From: Rhodobacteraceae bacterium UBA7436
GTDB taxonomy: Bacteria > Pseudomonadota > Alphaproteobacteria > Rhodobacterales > Rhodobacteraceae
DNA length: 23,970 nucleotides
Direction: 5' to 3'
NCBI GenBank assembly: GCA_002478745.1
Contig: DLQI01000152.1
Location: forward strand, 1 to 23,970
How positions within the stretch are numbered: position 1 is the first letter of the stretch; each line of letters begins with the position of its first letter. Both the position numbers and the translations under genes were made by a program. Shown piece after piece: positions 15,510 to 22,570 of this stretch. The notes under the pieces were generated by a model, which was not told the DNA's origin, did no database searches, and saw nothing but the letters and a program-made list of their open reading frames with translations.

Positions 15510-16148
15510 ATGAAAATTTTGAAATTGGTTATGATGCTGGGTTTGGGTGCAATGGTATCTGCATGTGCATCAGTCGACACAGCAACGCGCAACGCAAGGT
15601 TTGAACCAGAGACTCTTGCTTTCGCTCAGACGATGCCATCAGTCAGCGTTGGGGAAATTAATGTAACTGTTCCCGAAAGACTCAAAGTATCCGAACGTAA
15701 TAGCTACCTTCCTGGTGGCGACATTGTTTGGCGTGGTGACGCTGCTGGCAATCGCCATGAGCAAGTGAAGGCGATCTTTGACGCGGGCCTCCTAAAAGGG
15801 ACTGAAGAGTTTGATGGTGCTGTTACTATTGGCTTGGATGTTCGTGTCGAACGCTTTCACGCACTGACTGAGAAGGCACGCTATACGACAGGTGGAATTC
15901 ACTCGATCATATTCGCGATGCAGATTCGTGACCTTTCAACAGGTGCCGTAATTGGCGCACCGCGCACCATCAAAGCTGATCTGGACGGGCTTGGAGGCCA
16001 AAGAGCAATTGATGCAGAGGCAGAGGGCCTAACGCAGAAAGTTCGCATTACACAACATTTGGCTAACGTAATTCGTCAAGAATTAGGGACGGCTAACGGC
16101 TATGAGAACCCAAAATTAGGCTTCATGCAGACACTGAACAATATCTAA
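15510..16148 (+). CDS. Probable outer-membrane lipoprotein, function unknown
   Basis: The 212-residue precursor has a classic lipoprotein signal: MKILK, a hydrophobic stretch, and the lipobox VSAC, with the lipidated cysteine at residue 19. The residue after it is Ala, not Asp, which favours sorting to the outer membrane in species that follow the E. coli rule. The mature protein is soluble and mixed, with ATRNARFEPETL, SVGEINVTVPERL and a central region resembling small secreted alpha/beta domains (GAVTIGLDVRVERFHALTEKARYTTGG). I recall similar proteins in Rhodobacterales, possibly DUF6778, but I am not sure of that name. GGAGG lies 5 bases before the ATG. Confidence 0.8.
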   Translation: MKILKLVMMLGLGAMVSACASVDTATRNARFEPETLAFAQTMPSVSVGEINVTVPERLKVSERNSYLPGGDIVWRGDAAGNRHEQVKAIFDAGLLKGTEEFDGAVTIGLDVRVERFHALTEKARYTTGGIHSIIFAMQIRDLSTGAVIGAPRTIKADLDGLGGQRAIDAEAEGLTQKVRITQHLANVIRQELGTANGYENPKLGFMQTLNNI

Positions 16149-16178
16149 GCTTCCCCCAAGGGGCAAAGCAGACTAGAG

Positions 16179-16199
16179 GGGGCGCTATGACAGCGCCCC
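16179..16199 (+). promoter_or_regulatory. Hairpin enclosing the rlmI start codon
   Basis: GGGGCGCT at 16179-16186 and AGCGCCCC at 16192-16199 form a perfect 8-bp stem with seven GC pairs, and the five-base loop is ATGAC. The loop contains the ATG of the methyltransferase gene, and the 5' arm includes the G run that would serve as ribosome binding site. A G-T and an A-T pair can extend the stem. The fold would block translation unless opened. Confidence 0.65.
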
Positions 16200-17398
16200 T
16201 TATTGATGATATCACCCGCCCCGTAGTACGGCTTATGCCTAAAGCAAACGCACGTGCCATCCGCCATGGTTTCCCATGGGTCTATGCTAATGAGATGGTT
16301 ACAGACCGTCGGACCAAGGCATTAGCCCCTGGTGCTTTGGCCGTATTGCAAGATGAATTGCGCCAGCCCCTTGGTTTAGTTTCGGTAAATCCGAACTCGA
16401 AAATCATCGCACGCGTCCTGGACACTGACCCAGATGCACAGTTGGATCATGCCTGGTTTGTAACGAAAATCGCACGCGCGCTCAAATTGCGTGAGCAATT
16501 GTTTGATGCTCCATTCTACCGTTTGATCCACGCAGAGGCAGATGGCCTTCCTGGTGTTGTGATTGATCGCTTTGGCGACACTTGCGTGATTCAACCGAAC
16601 GCGGCTTGGGCCGATACCCACTTGCCAATGTTGGCGGCTGCGGTGGCAGAAGTGACAGGTATCAACAATATTTTGAAAAATGCTGCTGGACGTACACGTG
16701 CTTTGGAAGGGCTGGATGACGAATCTGGTGTTGTCATAGGTTCTGCACCTGAAAGTCCGATCCCTGTTACGATGAACGGCGCAACCTATATGGCCGACCT
16801 GATTGGTGGTCAGAAGACGGGACTGTTCTTCGATCAACGCCCAAACCACGAATTTGTTTCACGCCTTTCCAATGGCGCGCGTGTTTTGGACGTGTTCAGC
16901 CATGTTGGCGGATTTGGTTTGGCCGCTTTGGCTGGCGGTGCTGCATCCGCAATGGCCGTTGACGGTTCTGCGCCTGCACTTGACCTAGCGACACAAGGTG
17001 CTGTGGCTGCGGGGTTTGGCGACAAATTCAGCACACGTAAAGGCGATGCATTCGATGTTTTGACATCTTTGCGCGCTGAAGGTGCCAAATTTGACGTCAT
17101 TGTCTGTGATCCACCGGCCTTCGCACCGTCACGTCAGGCCGTAGAAGCGGGATTGCGCGCTTATGAACGCATTGCGCGCCTTGCAGCACCATTGGTGGCC
17201 GAAGATGGTATTTTGGGTCTCTGTTCGTGCTCGCACGCGGCAGACCTTGCGCAGTTCCGCGCAGCATCTGTTCGCGGCATTGGTCGCTGTGGTCGTCGTG
17301 CATCGTTGATCCACACTGGCTTTGCTGGCGCGGACCACCCGTTGCTTCCGCAATTGTCGGAAAGTGGATACCTTAAGGCATTGTTCTTCCGTCTATGA
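16187..17398 (+). CDS. rlmI: RlmI-type 23S rRNA cytosine-C5 methyltransferase
   Basis: This SAM-dependent enzyme resembles E. coli RlmI (YccW), which makes m5C1962 in 23S rRNA. The 403-residue protein starts with a PUA-like RNA-binding domain (about 13-85), followed by the linker domain (HAEADGLPGVVIDRFG at 115-130) and GGQKTGLFFDQRPN (207-220). The SAM-binding loop is VLDVFSHVGGFG at 233-244. Motif IV is DPPAF at 308-312, and the likely catalytic cysteines are in CSCS at 346-349. The start fits homologues but lies inside a hairpin (16179-16199). The stop overlaps the start of the PIN gene by ATGA. The exact rRNA target in this organism is inferred from the family. Confidence 0.88.
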   Translation: MTAPLIDDITRPVVRLMPKANARAIRHGFPWVYANEMVTDRRTKALAPGALAVLQDELRQPLGLVSVNPNSKIIARVLDTDPDAQLDHAWFVTKIARALKLREQLFDAPFYRLIHAEADGLPGVVIDRFGDTCVIQPNAAWADTHLPMLAAAVAEVTGINNILKNAAGRTRALEGLDDESGVVIGSAPESPIPVTMNGATYMADLIGGQKTGLFFDQRPNHEFVSRLSNGARVLDVFSHVGGFGLAALAGGAASAMAVDGSAPALDLATQGAVAAGFGDKFSTRKGDAFDVLTSLRAEGAKFDVIVCDPPAFAPSRQAVEAGLRAYERIARLAAPLVAEDGILGLCSCSHAADLAQFRAASVRGIGRCGRRASLIHTGFAGADHPLLPQLSESGYLKALFFRL

Positions 17399-17934
17399 GA
17401 ATTTTCCTCGATGCGTGCGTATTATTCCCCACCGTAACTCGTGAGATGTTGCTTGGGGTCGCACGCGCCGGGGTATTCGAACCTCAATGGTCGCCGCGCG
17501 TTCTAGAAGAATGGGCCCGCGCAACTTTGAAGATTGGGCCTGAGGCCGAAGTATTCGCACGCGGCGAAATTGCTCTTTTGAATGCAGCGTGGCCACGGGC
17601 CGAAATTATACCAAACCCAGGCCTTCAGGCGCGACTTTGGTTGCCAGATGCAAATGATATTCATGTGCTATCAGCCGCTATCACGGGATCAGCAGATTCA
17701 ATCATGACGGTCAATGCCAAGGATTTTCCTCGTAATATTTTGGCTGAAGAAGGCCTAACACGTATCGATCCTGATAGTTACCTGTATCAAGTTTGGCAGG
17801 CGTCACCCGAAGTCGTTAGCTCGGTCGCCGAAGGAGTGCTTGCAACTGCGCGCAAATTGTCTGGAGAAGATTGGCAAATGCGCAACTTGTTTAAAAAGGC
17901 CCGTCTGCCACGGATTGGAAAAGCGTTGGCTTAG
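17395..17934 (+). CDS. PIN-domain protein, RSP_2648 type
   Basis: This 179-residue protein has the PIN fold of metal-dependent ribonucleases. It begins MRIFLDACVLFP with the first acidic residue D6, has EEW near 38-40, DANDIHVLSAA with D85 and D88, and SADSIMTVNAKDFP with D101 and D110. This gives a full set of candidate metal ligands. It is close to what NCBI calls the RSP_2648 family PIN domain protein, found in Rhodobacterales. No antitoxin gene lies beside it, so a toxin-antitoxin role is doubtful. It is coupled by ATGA to the rRNA methyltransferase, which points to RNA processing or ribosome maintenance, an inference from context. Confidence 0.87.
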   Translation: MRIFLDACVLFPTVTREMLLGVARAGVFEPQWSPRVLEEWARATLKIGPEAEVFARGEIALLNAAWPRAEIIPNPGLQARLWLPDANDIHVLSAAITGSADSIMTVNAKDFPRNILAEEGLTRIDPDSYLYQVWQASPEVVSSVAEGVLATARKLSGEDWQMRNLFKKARLPRIGKALA

Positions 17935-18094
17935 CTGCGCTATCAGAGCGCTTTGGTTTCCAAAAAGAAACGGGCAATGCACTCGACGCCGCAACCACCT
18001 TTGGAAATGTCGGAAATGCAACCTACGTGATGCGAAGCTGAGGTGTATGCGGGATTTAGCATTATCGTCCGTATCACCGACCTAAGGAAATCCC

Positions 18095-19771
18095 ATGGCT
18101 TATAAAACTGACATTCAGATCGCACGTGAAGCGACAAAGTTGCCGATCCAAGAGATTGGCGCAAAACTGGGAATTTCCAGTGATGACCTTCTGCCGTACG
18201 GCCACGACAAGGCTAAAGTTAGCCAAGATTTTATCAACTCGGTTCAGGACCGCGAAGATGGTAAGTTGATCCTTGTGACTGCGATCAACCCTACGCCAGC
18301 TGGTGAAGGTAAAACCACAACCACGGTTGGTTTGGGTGACGGTTTGAACCGCATCGGCAAAAACGCATGTGTTTGTATCCGCGAAGCATCGCTAGGTCCA
18401 AACTTTGGGATGAAGGGTGGGGCCGCTGGTGGTGGCCACGCGCAAGTTATCCCAATGGAAGAAATGAACCTACACTTTACAGGTGACTTCCACGCGATCA
18501 CATCTGCGCACTCATTGCTGTCTGCTATGATCGACAACCACATCTATTGGGGCAACTCACTAGAGATCGATACGCGCCGCGTTGTATGGCGCCGCGTTGT
18601 TGACATGAACGATCGTGCGTTGCGTCAAATCACGGCTTCTTTGGGTGGCGTGTCCAACGGTTTCCCACGTGAAGCTGGGTTCGATATCACGGTTGCCTCT
18701 GAGGTTATGGCCATTCTTTGCTTGTCCAAAGACTTGCAAGATTTGCAAAAACGCCTGGGTGACATGATCGTGGCTTATCGTCGTGACCGCACACCGGTCT
18801 TTGCACGTGACATCAAAGCTGATGGTGCGATGACTGTTCTGCTGAAAGACGCAATGCAGCCAAATATCGTTCAAACGCTGGAAAACAACCCTGCATTCGT
18901 ACACGGGGGGCCATTTGCGAACATCGCCCACGGTTGTAACTCTGTCATCGCGACCACGACGGCGTTGAAATTGGCTGACTACGTTGTGACCGAAGCGGGC
19001 TTTGGTGCCGATTTAGGCGCTGAGAAGTTTATGAACATCAAATGCCGAAAAGCGGGCTTGGCCCCATCAGTTGTCGTTTGTGTGGCAACTGTGCGTGCGA
19101 TGAAAATGAATGGTGGTGTTGCTAAGGCTGATCTTGGTCCAGAAAACGTTGCTGCGGTTCAAGCGGGTTGTCCAAACCTTGGGCGTCACATCGAAAACCT
19201 TAAGTCATTTGGTGTTCCGGTTGTGGTTGCGATCAACCACTTTGTCACTGACACAGACGCCGAAGTTCAAGCGATCAAAAACTTTGTATCTGAGCAAGGC
19301 GCAGAAGCCATCTTGTCGCGTCACTGGGAACTTGGTTCTGAAGGTTCTGCTGATTTGGCGAAACGCGTTGCTGAAATCGCAGATGCTGATGTTGCAAACT
19401 TTGCTCCGATCTATCCTGATGAAATGTCATTGGCAGATAAGATCCAAACTGTTTGTAAACGCATTTACCGCGCGGACGAAGCATTGATGGATCAAAAAAT
19501 CCGCGACCAGCTGAAGCAGTGGGAAGACCAAGGGTACGGTCATCTGCCTGTATGTATGGCGAAAACACAATATAGCTTCTCAACTGATCCGACCTTGCGC
19601 GGTGCTCCAACTGGTCACTCTGTGCCAGTTCGCGAAGTGCGCCTAAGTGCAGGTGCCGGTTTCGTCGTAGCGGTTTGCGGTGAAATTATGACGATGCCAG
19701 GCTTGCCACGTGTACCATCAGCAGAAAACATCATGCTGAATGACAAAGGCGAAGTCGAAGGCTTGTTCTAA
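18095..19771 (+). CDS. fhs: Formate--tetrahydrofolate ligase
   Basis: This ATP-dependent enzyme joins formate to tetrahydrofolate, giving 10-formyl-THF for purine synthesis and, through FolD, methylene-THF. The 558-residue protein has full family length. The nucleotide loop is TPAGEGKT at 67-74, followed by REASLGPNFGMKGGAAGGGHAQVIPMEEMNLHFTGD, which carries the folate and formate site. EAGFGADLGAEKF and the carboxy-terminal ending GEIMTMPGLPRVPSAENIML are also diagnostic. AAGGAAATCCC before the ATG provides the ribosome binding site. It is followed by folD 116 bases later on the same strand, with a long hairpin between. Marine roseobacters use this pair to recover or use formate and other C1 units. 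Confidence 0.97.
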   Translation: MAYKTDIQIAREATKLPIQEIGAKLGISSDDLLPYGHDKAKVSQDFINSVQDREDGKLILVTAINPTPAGEGKTTTTVGLGDGLNRIGKNACVCIREASLGPNFGMKGGAAGGGHAQVIPMEEMNLHFTGDFHAITSAHSLLSAMIDNHIYWGNSLEIDTRRVVWRRVVDMNDRALRQITASLGGVSNGFPREAGFDITVASEVMAILCLSKDLQDLQKRLGDMIVAYRRDRTPVFARDIKADGAMTVLLKDAMQPNIVQTLENNPAFVHGGPFANIAHGCNSVIATTTALKLADYVVTEAGFGADLGAEKFMNIKCRKAGLAPSVVVCVATVRAMKMNGGVAKADLGPENVAAVQAGCPNLGRHIENLKSFGVPVVVAINHFVTDTDAEVQAIKNFVSEQGAEAILSRHWELGSEGSADLAKRVAEIADADVANFAPIYPDEMSLADKIQTVCKRIYRADEALMDQKIRDQLKQWEDQGYGHLPVCMAKTQYSFSTDPTLRGAPTGHSVPVREVRLSAGAGFVVAVCGEIMTMPGLPRVPSAENIMLNDKGEVEGLF

Positions 19772-19777
19772 GTCACA

Positions 19778-19817
19778 ATTCAGAGCGATAAGGGGTAAAG
19801 TGCTTGTCGCTCTGAAT
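19778..19817 (+). promoter_or_regulatory. 15-bp hairpin between fhs and folD
   Basis: ATTCAGAGCGATAAG at 19778-19792 pairs with CTTGTCGCTCTGAAT at 19803-19817 over 15 positions with one G-U pair. The loop has 10 bases. It starts 6 bases after the fhs stop codon. No T run follows, so it is not a standard terminator. It could shield fhs mRNA or be a control element for folD. Confidence 0.65.
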
Positions 19818-19820
19818 GAG

Positions 19821-19858
19821 CCCAATTGGGTTGCCCTTGCCAGCGGTGGGGGGCTTTT
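19821..19858 (+). promoter_or_regulatory. Palindrome and weak terminator-like fold before folD
   Basis: CCCAATTGGG at 19821-19830 is a perfect 10-bp palindrome directly after the long hairpin. GCCCTTGCC at 19833-19841 can pair with GGTGGGGGGC at 19845-19854, allowing G-U pairs and one bulge, followed by four T residues. The second fold is weak and could be an attenuator for folD. The evidence is only moderate. Confidence 0.3.
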
Positions 19859-19887
19859 AGTCTAAAGAAACCAAAAGGAATTGCGCA

Positions 19888-20787
19888 ATGGCGGCAACGG
19901 TTATTGATGGAAAGGCCTTTGCGGCCAATGTGCGTGGTCAAGTTGGGGAACATGTAACCCGCTTGAAAACTGATAACGGGATTACACCGGGTTTGGCTGT
20001 GGTTCTGGTGGGTGCAGACCCCGCGTCTGAGGTTTATGTCGCGGCAAAGCACAAACAGACTGTTGAAGTTGGAATGAACAGCTTTGAACACAGACTTCCA
20101 GCAGATGTCTCCGAGGAGGTCTTGTTTGGCCTTATTGATAAACTAAATGCTGACGATAGTGTTCACGGTATTCTTTGCCAATTCCCTGTGCCTGATCACT
20201 TAGATGAACGCGCAGTTGTTGCACGCATTAACCCGTCGAAAGACGTCGATGGCCTTAGCGTTGTTAATGCGGGTCTTCTGGCCAGCGGGGAGACCGGACT
20301 GGTCTCGTGCACGCCGCTTGGTTGCCTGATGCTTCTGCGTCATCAGATTGGCAACATGTCCGGAAAAAACGCTGTTGTTATTGGTCGCTCAAACCTGTTC
20401 GGCAAGCCGATGGCGCAGCTGTTGTTACAAGAGAACTGCACAGTGACAATTGCCCACTCTCGGACGAATAACCTCGCAGAGGTTTGTGCCCGTGCTGATA
20501 TCTTAGTTGCTGCTGTAGGGCGCGCAGAGATGGTGCAGGCTGATTGGGTTAAACCAGGTGCAGTTGTCATTGACGTTGGTATCACACGCAGACCGCATCC
20601 CGATAAACCGGGTAAAAGTAAATTATTGGGTGACGTTGATTACGCGCAAGTTTCGGCTGTTGCTGGGGCGATTACACCTGTTCCAGGTGGCGTTGGCCCT
20701 ATGACGATTGCTTGTTTGCTTGCGAATACAATCACGGCTTGTTGCCGTGCAAATGGTTTGGCTGAGCCAGAGGGCCTAACCGCTTAA
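19888..20787 (+). CDS. folD: Methylenetetrahydrofolate dehydrogenase / methenyltetrahydrofolate cyclohydrolase
   Basis: FolD interconverts 10-formyl-, methenyl- and methylene-tetrahydrofolate with NADP. The 299-residue protein has normal length. The amino-terminal folate domain has VGADPASEVYVAAKHK, with the catalytic lysine K54, and GILCQFPVPDHLDE, a slight variant of the usual QLPLP. KDVDG is at 118-122. The nucleotide domain has GRSNLFGKPMA at 166-176, and the carboxy-terminal signature is AGAITPVPGGVGPMTIACLL. GGCTTTTAG and AAAGGAATTGCGC precede the ATG, with AAGGAA as ribosome binding site. It follows fhs, and the two are consecutive steps of the same pathway. A terminator follows. Confidence 0.97.
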   Translation: MAATVIDGKAFAANVRGQVGEHVTRLKTDNGITPGLAVVLVGADPASEVYVAAKHKQTVEVGMNSFEHRLPADVSEEVLFGLIDKLNADDSVHGILCQFPVPDHLDERAVVARINPSKDVDGLSVVNAGLLASGETGLVSCTPLGCLMLLRHQIGNMSGKNAVVIGRSNLFGKPMAQLLLQENCTVTIAHSRTNNLAEVCARADILVAAVGRAEMVQADWVKPGAVVIDVGITRRPHPDKPGKSKLLGDVDYAQVSAVAGAITPVPGGVGPMTIACLLANTITACCRANGLAEPEGLTA

Positions 20788-20793
20788 GATCTA

Positions 20794-20829
20794 CGCAGGG
20801 CGGCATTGCTGCCCTGCGCTACGTTTTTT
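20794..20829 (+). terminator. Intrinsic terminator after folD
   Basis: CGCAGGGCGGC at 20794-20804 pairs with GCTGCCCTGCG at 20808-20818 through 11 positions with one G-U pair and a three-base loop. A run of six T follows at 20824-20829. It closes the fhs-folD unit. Confidence 0.85.
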
Positions 20830-21003
20830 CCTGGCTTTATTGAAACTCCTCGAGCACAGGCTTTACTGACTTTCTACTTTAACTTTGTTTTTTCTTGCAA
20901 ATTCCCATCGGTGGTTGTGATTTTTGAGGGTGGCGTTAAAGTGCGTCAACTGATTGCATTTTAAAACTTGAGCCAAAAATTGTTTTTACCAAAGTTAAGA
21001 GTA

Positions 21004-21444
21004 ATGATTTCCCGTTTCGGAACATCTCCCCGCCTTAGAACGTTATTGATCCGGTTCGGATTACTGACTGTCGCAGGCATTTTATTATCTTTGTCAGGCC
21101 CATTTGGCACCTATAGATCAGGTGGAGTTATTCAGCGTTTTATCTACTGGTTTGTACTAAGTTCTGTTAGTATTTCGATAGCACTTTCGCTCCAGAATTT
21201 AGTCTGGAAGTACCGAAGCGATTGGCATCCCCTTTTAAAAGGAGGATCTGTCATATTCGGGACAACAATTTTATTCACACCATTTTTGTGGATGTGGACA
21301 TTCCAGCGCTATCCAGGGCCGCTAGACGATCCGCCCACAGTTTTTTGGATGACTTTGGTTGTTTTTGCGATCTGTGTTTCGGCTAGTATTTTTCGATTTG
21401 GGATGACCTATTTTTTTAATACAGCCTGGCTCTACAATGGTTGA
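21004..21444 (+). CDS. Membrane part of a split LytTR-type regulator
   Basis: This 146-residue frame encodes four hydrophobic segments, near residues 16-34 (with GLLTVAGILLSLSGPFGTY), 44-62, 78-96 and 109-131. The SGPFGT motif and this layout match the amino-terminal half of membrane-anchored LytTR regulators found in Rhodobacterales. It stops at 21444, just where such proteins would continue into the DNA-binding domain. The domain is present in the next frame (21437-21766). A run of seven T at 21411-21417 lies in the only window where the frames could be joined. I use the ATG at 21004 with AAGAG upstream; a TTG at 20968 is also open. The whole may be a frameshifted gene. Confidence 0.75.
   Translation: MISRFGTSPRLRTLLIRFGLLTVAGILLSLSGPFGTYRSGGVIQRFIYWFVLSSVSISIALSLQNLVWKYRSDWHPLLKGGSVIFGTTILFTPFLWMWTFQRYPGPLDDPPTVFWMTLVVFAICVSASIFRFGMTYFFNTAWLYNG
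21407..21444 (+). other. Frameshift window with T7 run in the LytTR gene
   Basis: The upstream frame ends with a TGA at 21442-21444, and the downstream frame is free of stops only from 21407. The shift must therefore happen between these points. The T7 run at 21411-21417 lies in the middle. Removing one T gives an uninterrupted 253-codon protein that passes through YFLIQPGSTMVDEPKVARL. Confidence 0.6.
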
Positions 21445-21766
21445 TGAGCCAAAGGTTGCGCGTCTAGTTCGCCGTTTACCTGAAGATTTTTGTGGAAAGA
21501 TTGTCCATTTGGCGATTGATGGGCATATTGTTCGGGTTATTACCAATGTCGGAACTTTTGACTTACGAATGCGGTTTTCAGATGCGGTCGATGAAGTTTC
21601 AGAAATCACGGGCATCTGTGCCCATCGATCTCACTGGGTTGCACTTGCCGAAATAGCTGAGACGATAACAGTAAAAGGTCGCCCCTTTTTAGTGCTGTCA
21701 AACGGGGACATGGTTCCGGTGAGTCGAAAATATGAACCTGATTTAGGGGTCCTAGGAGTTCTATAG
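21437..21766 (+). CDS. LytTR DNA-binding part of the split regulator
   Basis: This 109-residue frame encodes a LytTR DNA-binding domain. It begins with the linker-like DEPKVARLVRRLPEDFCGKIVHLAIDGHIVRVIT, then has the strand-rich core (LRMRFSDAVDEV), the conserved HRSHWVA, and the ending NGDMVPVSRKYEPDL. Such domains bind promoters through beta strands. The first ATG at 21437 overlaps the previous stop by 8 bases, but there is no ribosome binding sequence before it (CCTGGCTCTACA). This favours a broken or shifted fusion over an independent gene. If it is made separately it would be a free DNA-binding domain. Confidence 0.75.
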   Translation: MVDEPKVARLVRRLPEDFCGKIVHLAIDGHIVRVITNVGTFDLRMRFSDAVDEVSEITGICAHRSHWVALAEIAETITVKGRPFLVLSNGDMVPVSRKYEPDLGVLGVL

Positions 21767-21781
21767 GTAGGATTTGGGCCG

Positions 21782-22570
21782 TTATTGACGAGGTTTTAGA
21801 TTAAAGATCATTTTCTGAATTATTTTGGCAGGCGATAGGTCTGCGCCAATTGGCGCTGCGTCGATTGCTGACTCCACGTCCTTGACCAGAATGCCGATCG
21901 TATTTTCATTGGTGTAACCATCACGTGCAAATTCAATTTTATTGAAACCAGAGGCTAGCCAATTCTGCCCAGATGAGGTGTCGATCAACTCGAGCATGGC
22001 TTTTTCGTCTAGCCCAGCTTCATCGGCCCAGTCTAAAACCATCCGCGTCATGGCGGTATGTGAGGCTGCTAACATGTTGTTTAACACTTTGGCCTGCATA
22101 CCCGAACCAAACGCACCCATGCGGTGGAAATTTGTGCCCATGGATGCAAACAACATTTGCGCATCATCTAAGTCAGTTTTTGTGCCACCGAGCATAAAAC
22201 TTAGCTCTGCTTGCTCTGCAGCGATCTGTGCACCAGACATAGGGGCATCAATCAGCACAATGTTTTCAGGAATGCGCGTGCGAAGGGCACGGACATATTT
22301 GGGAGAAAGCGTAGAGCAAATTATGATCCGTTCCAGTTTGGGCGCAGAATCGACAAAACCTTGGACATTGAATAGCACGTCGTCAGTTTGGTCGATATCT
22401 CGTACCACTGTTATCAACGTGCTAAGGTCTCGCGAGAACCGCTGTGGATCAGTTGTGATCCAATCAGAGCCGCGGTCGACGACATCAAAACCTTTAGCGC
22501 GTAAGCCCATGCTGCGAAGGGACGCAAGCATGGGCTTGCCCATTCGGCCACATCCAGCCAGGCCAATCAT
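21782..22570 (-). CDS. 3-hydroxyisobutyrate-dehydrogenase-like NAD(P) oxidoreductase
   Basis: This 262-residue protein belongs to the beta-hydroxyacid dehydrogenase family but is shorter than the usual 290-300. The dinucleotide motif GLAGCGRMGKPM is at 3-14, with an acidic residue D29 after the second strand. The substrate loop DAPMSGAQ is at 109-116, and the catalytic lysine is K161 in GSGMQAKVLNNML with N165. I chose the ATG at 22570 because it overlaps the TGA of the upstream ATPase gene (ATGA). The frame is open to 22609 but the extra residues precede the fold. The substrate is unknown, and coupling with an AAA+ ATPase is unusual. Confidence 0.86.
   Translation of the reverse strand: MIGLAGCGRMGKPMLASLRSMGLRAKGFDVVDRGSDWITTDPQRFSRDLSTLITVVRDIDQTDDVLFNVQGFVDSAPKLERIIICSTLSPKYVRALRTRIPENIVLIDAPMSGAQIAAEQAELSFMLGGTKTDLDDAQMLFASMGTNFHRMGAFGSGMQAKVLNNMLAASHTAMTRMVLDWADEAGLDEKAMLELIDTSSGQNWLASGFNKIEFARDGYTNENTIGILVKDVESAIDAAPIGADLSPAKIIQKMIFNLKPRQ

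Noticed and set aside
17395..17934. Toxin-antitoxin module
   Set aside because: A PIN domain alone is not enough. The gene before it is a full rRNA methyltransferase and the 160 bases after it hold no antitoxin-like frame.
18047..18085. 12-codon frame MRDLALSSVSPT just before fhs, a possible leader peptide
   Set aside because: It ends at the fhs ribosome binding site and has AGG upstream, but there is no run of one amino acid, no terminator and no competing stem, so nothing supports attenuation.
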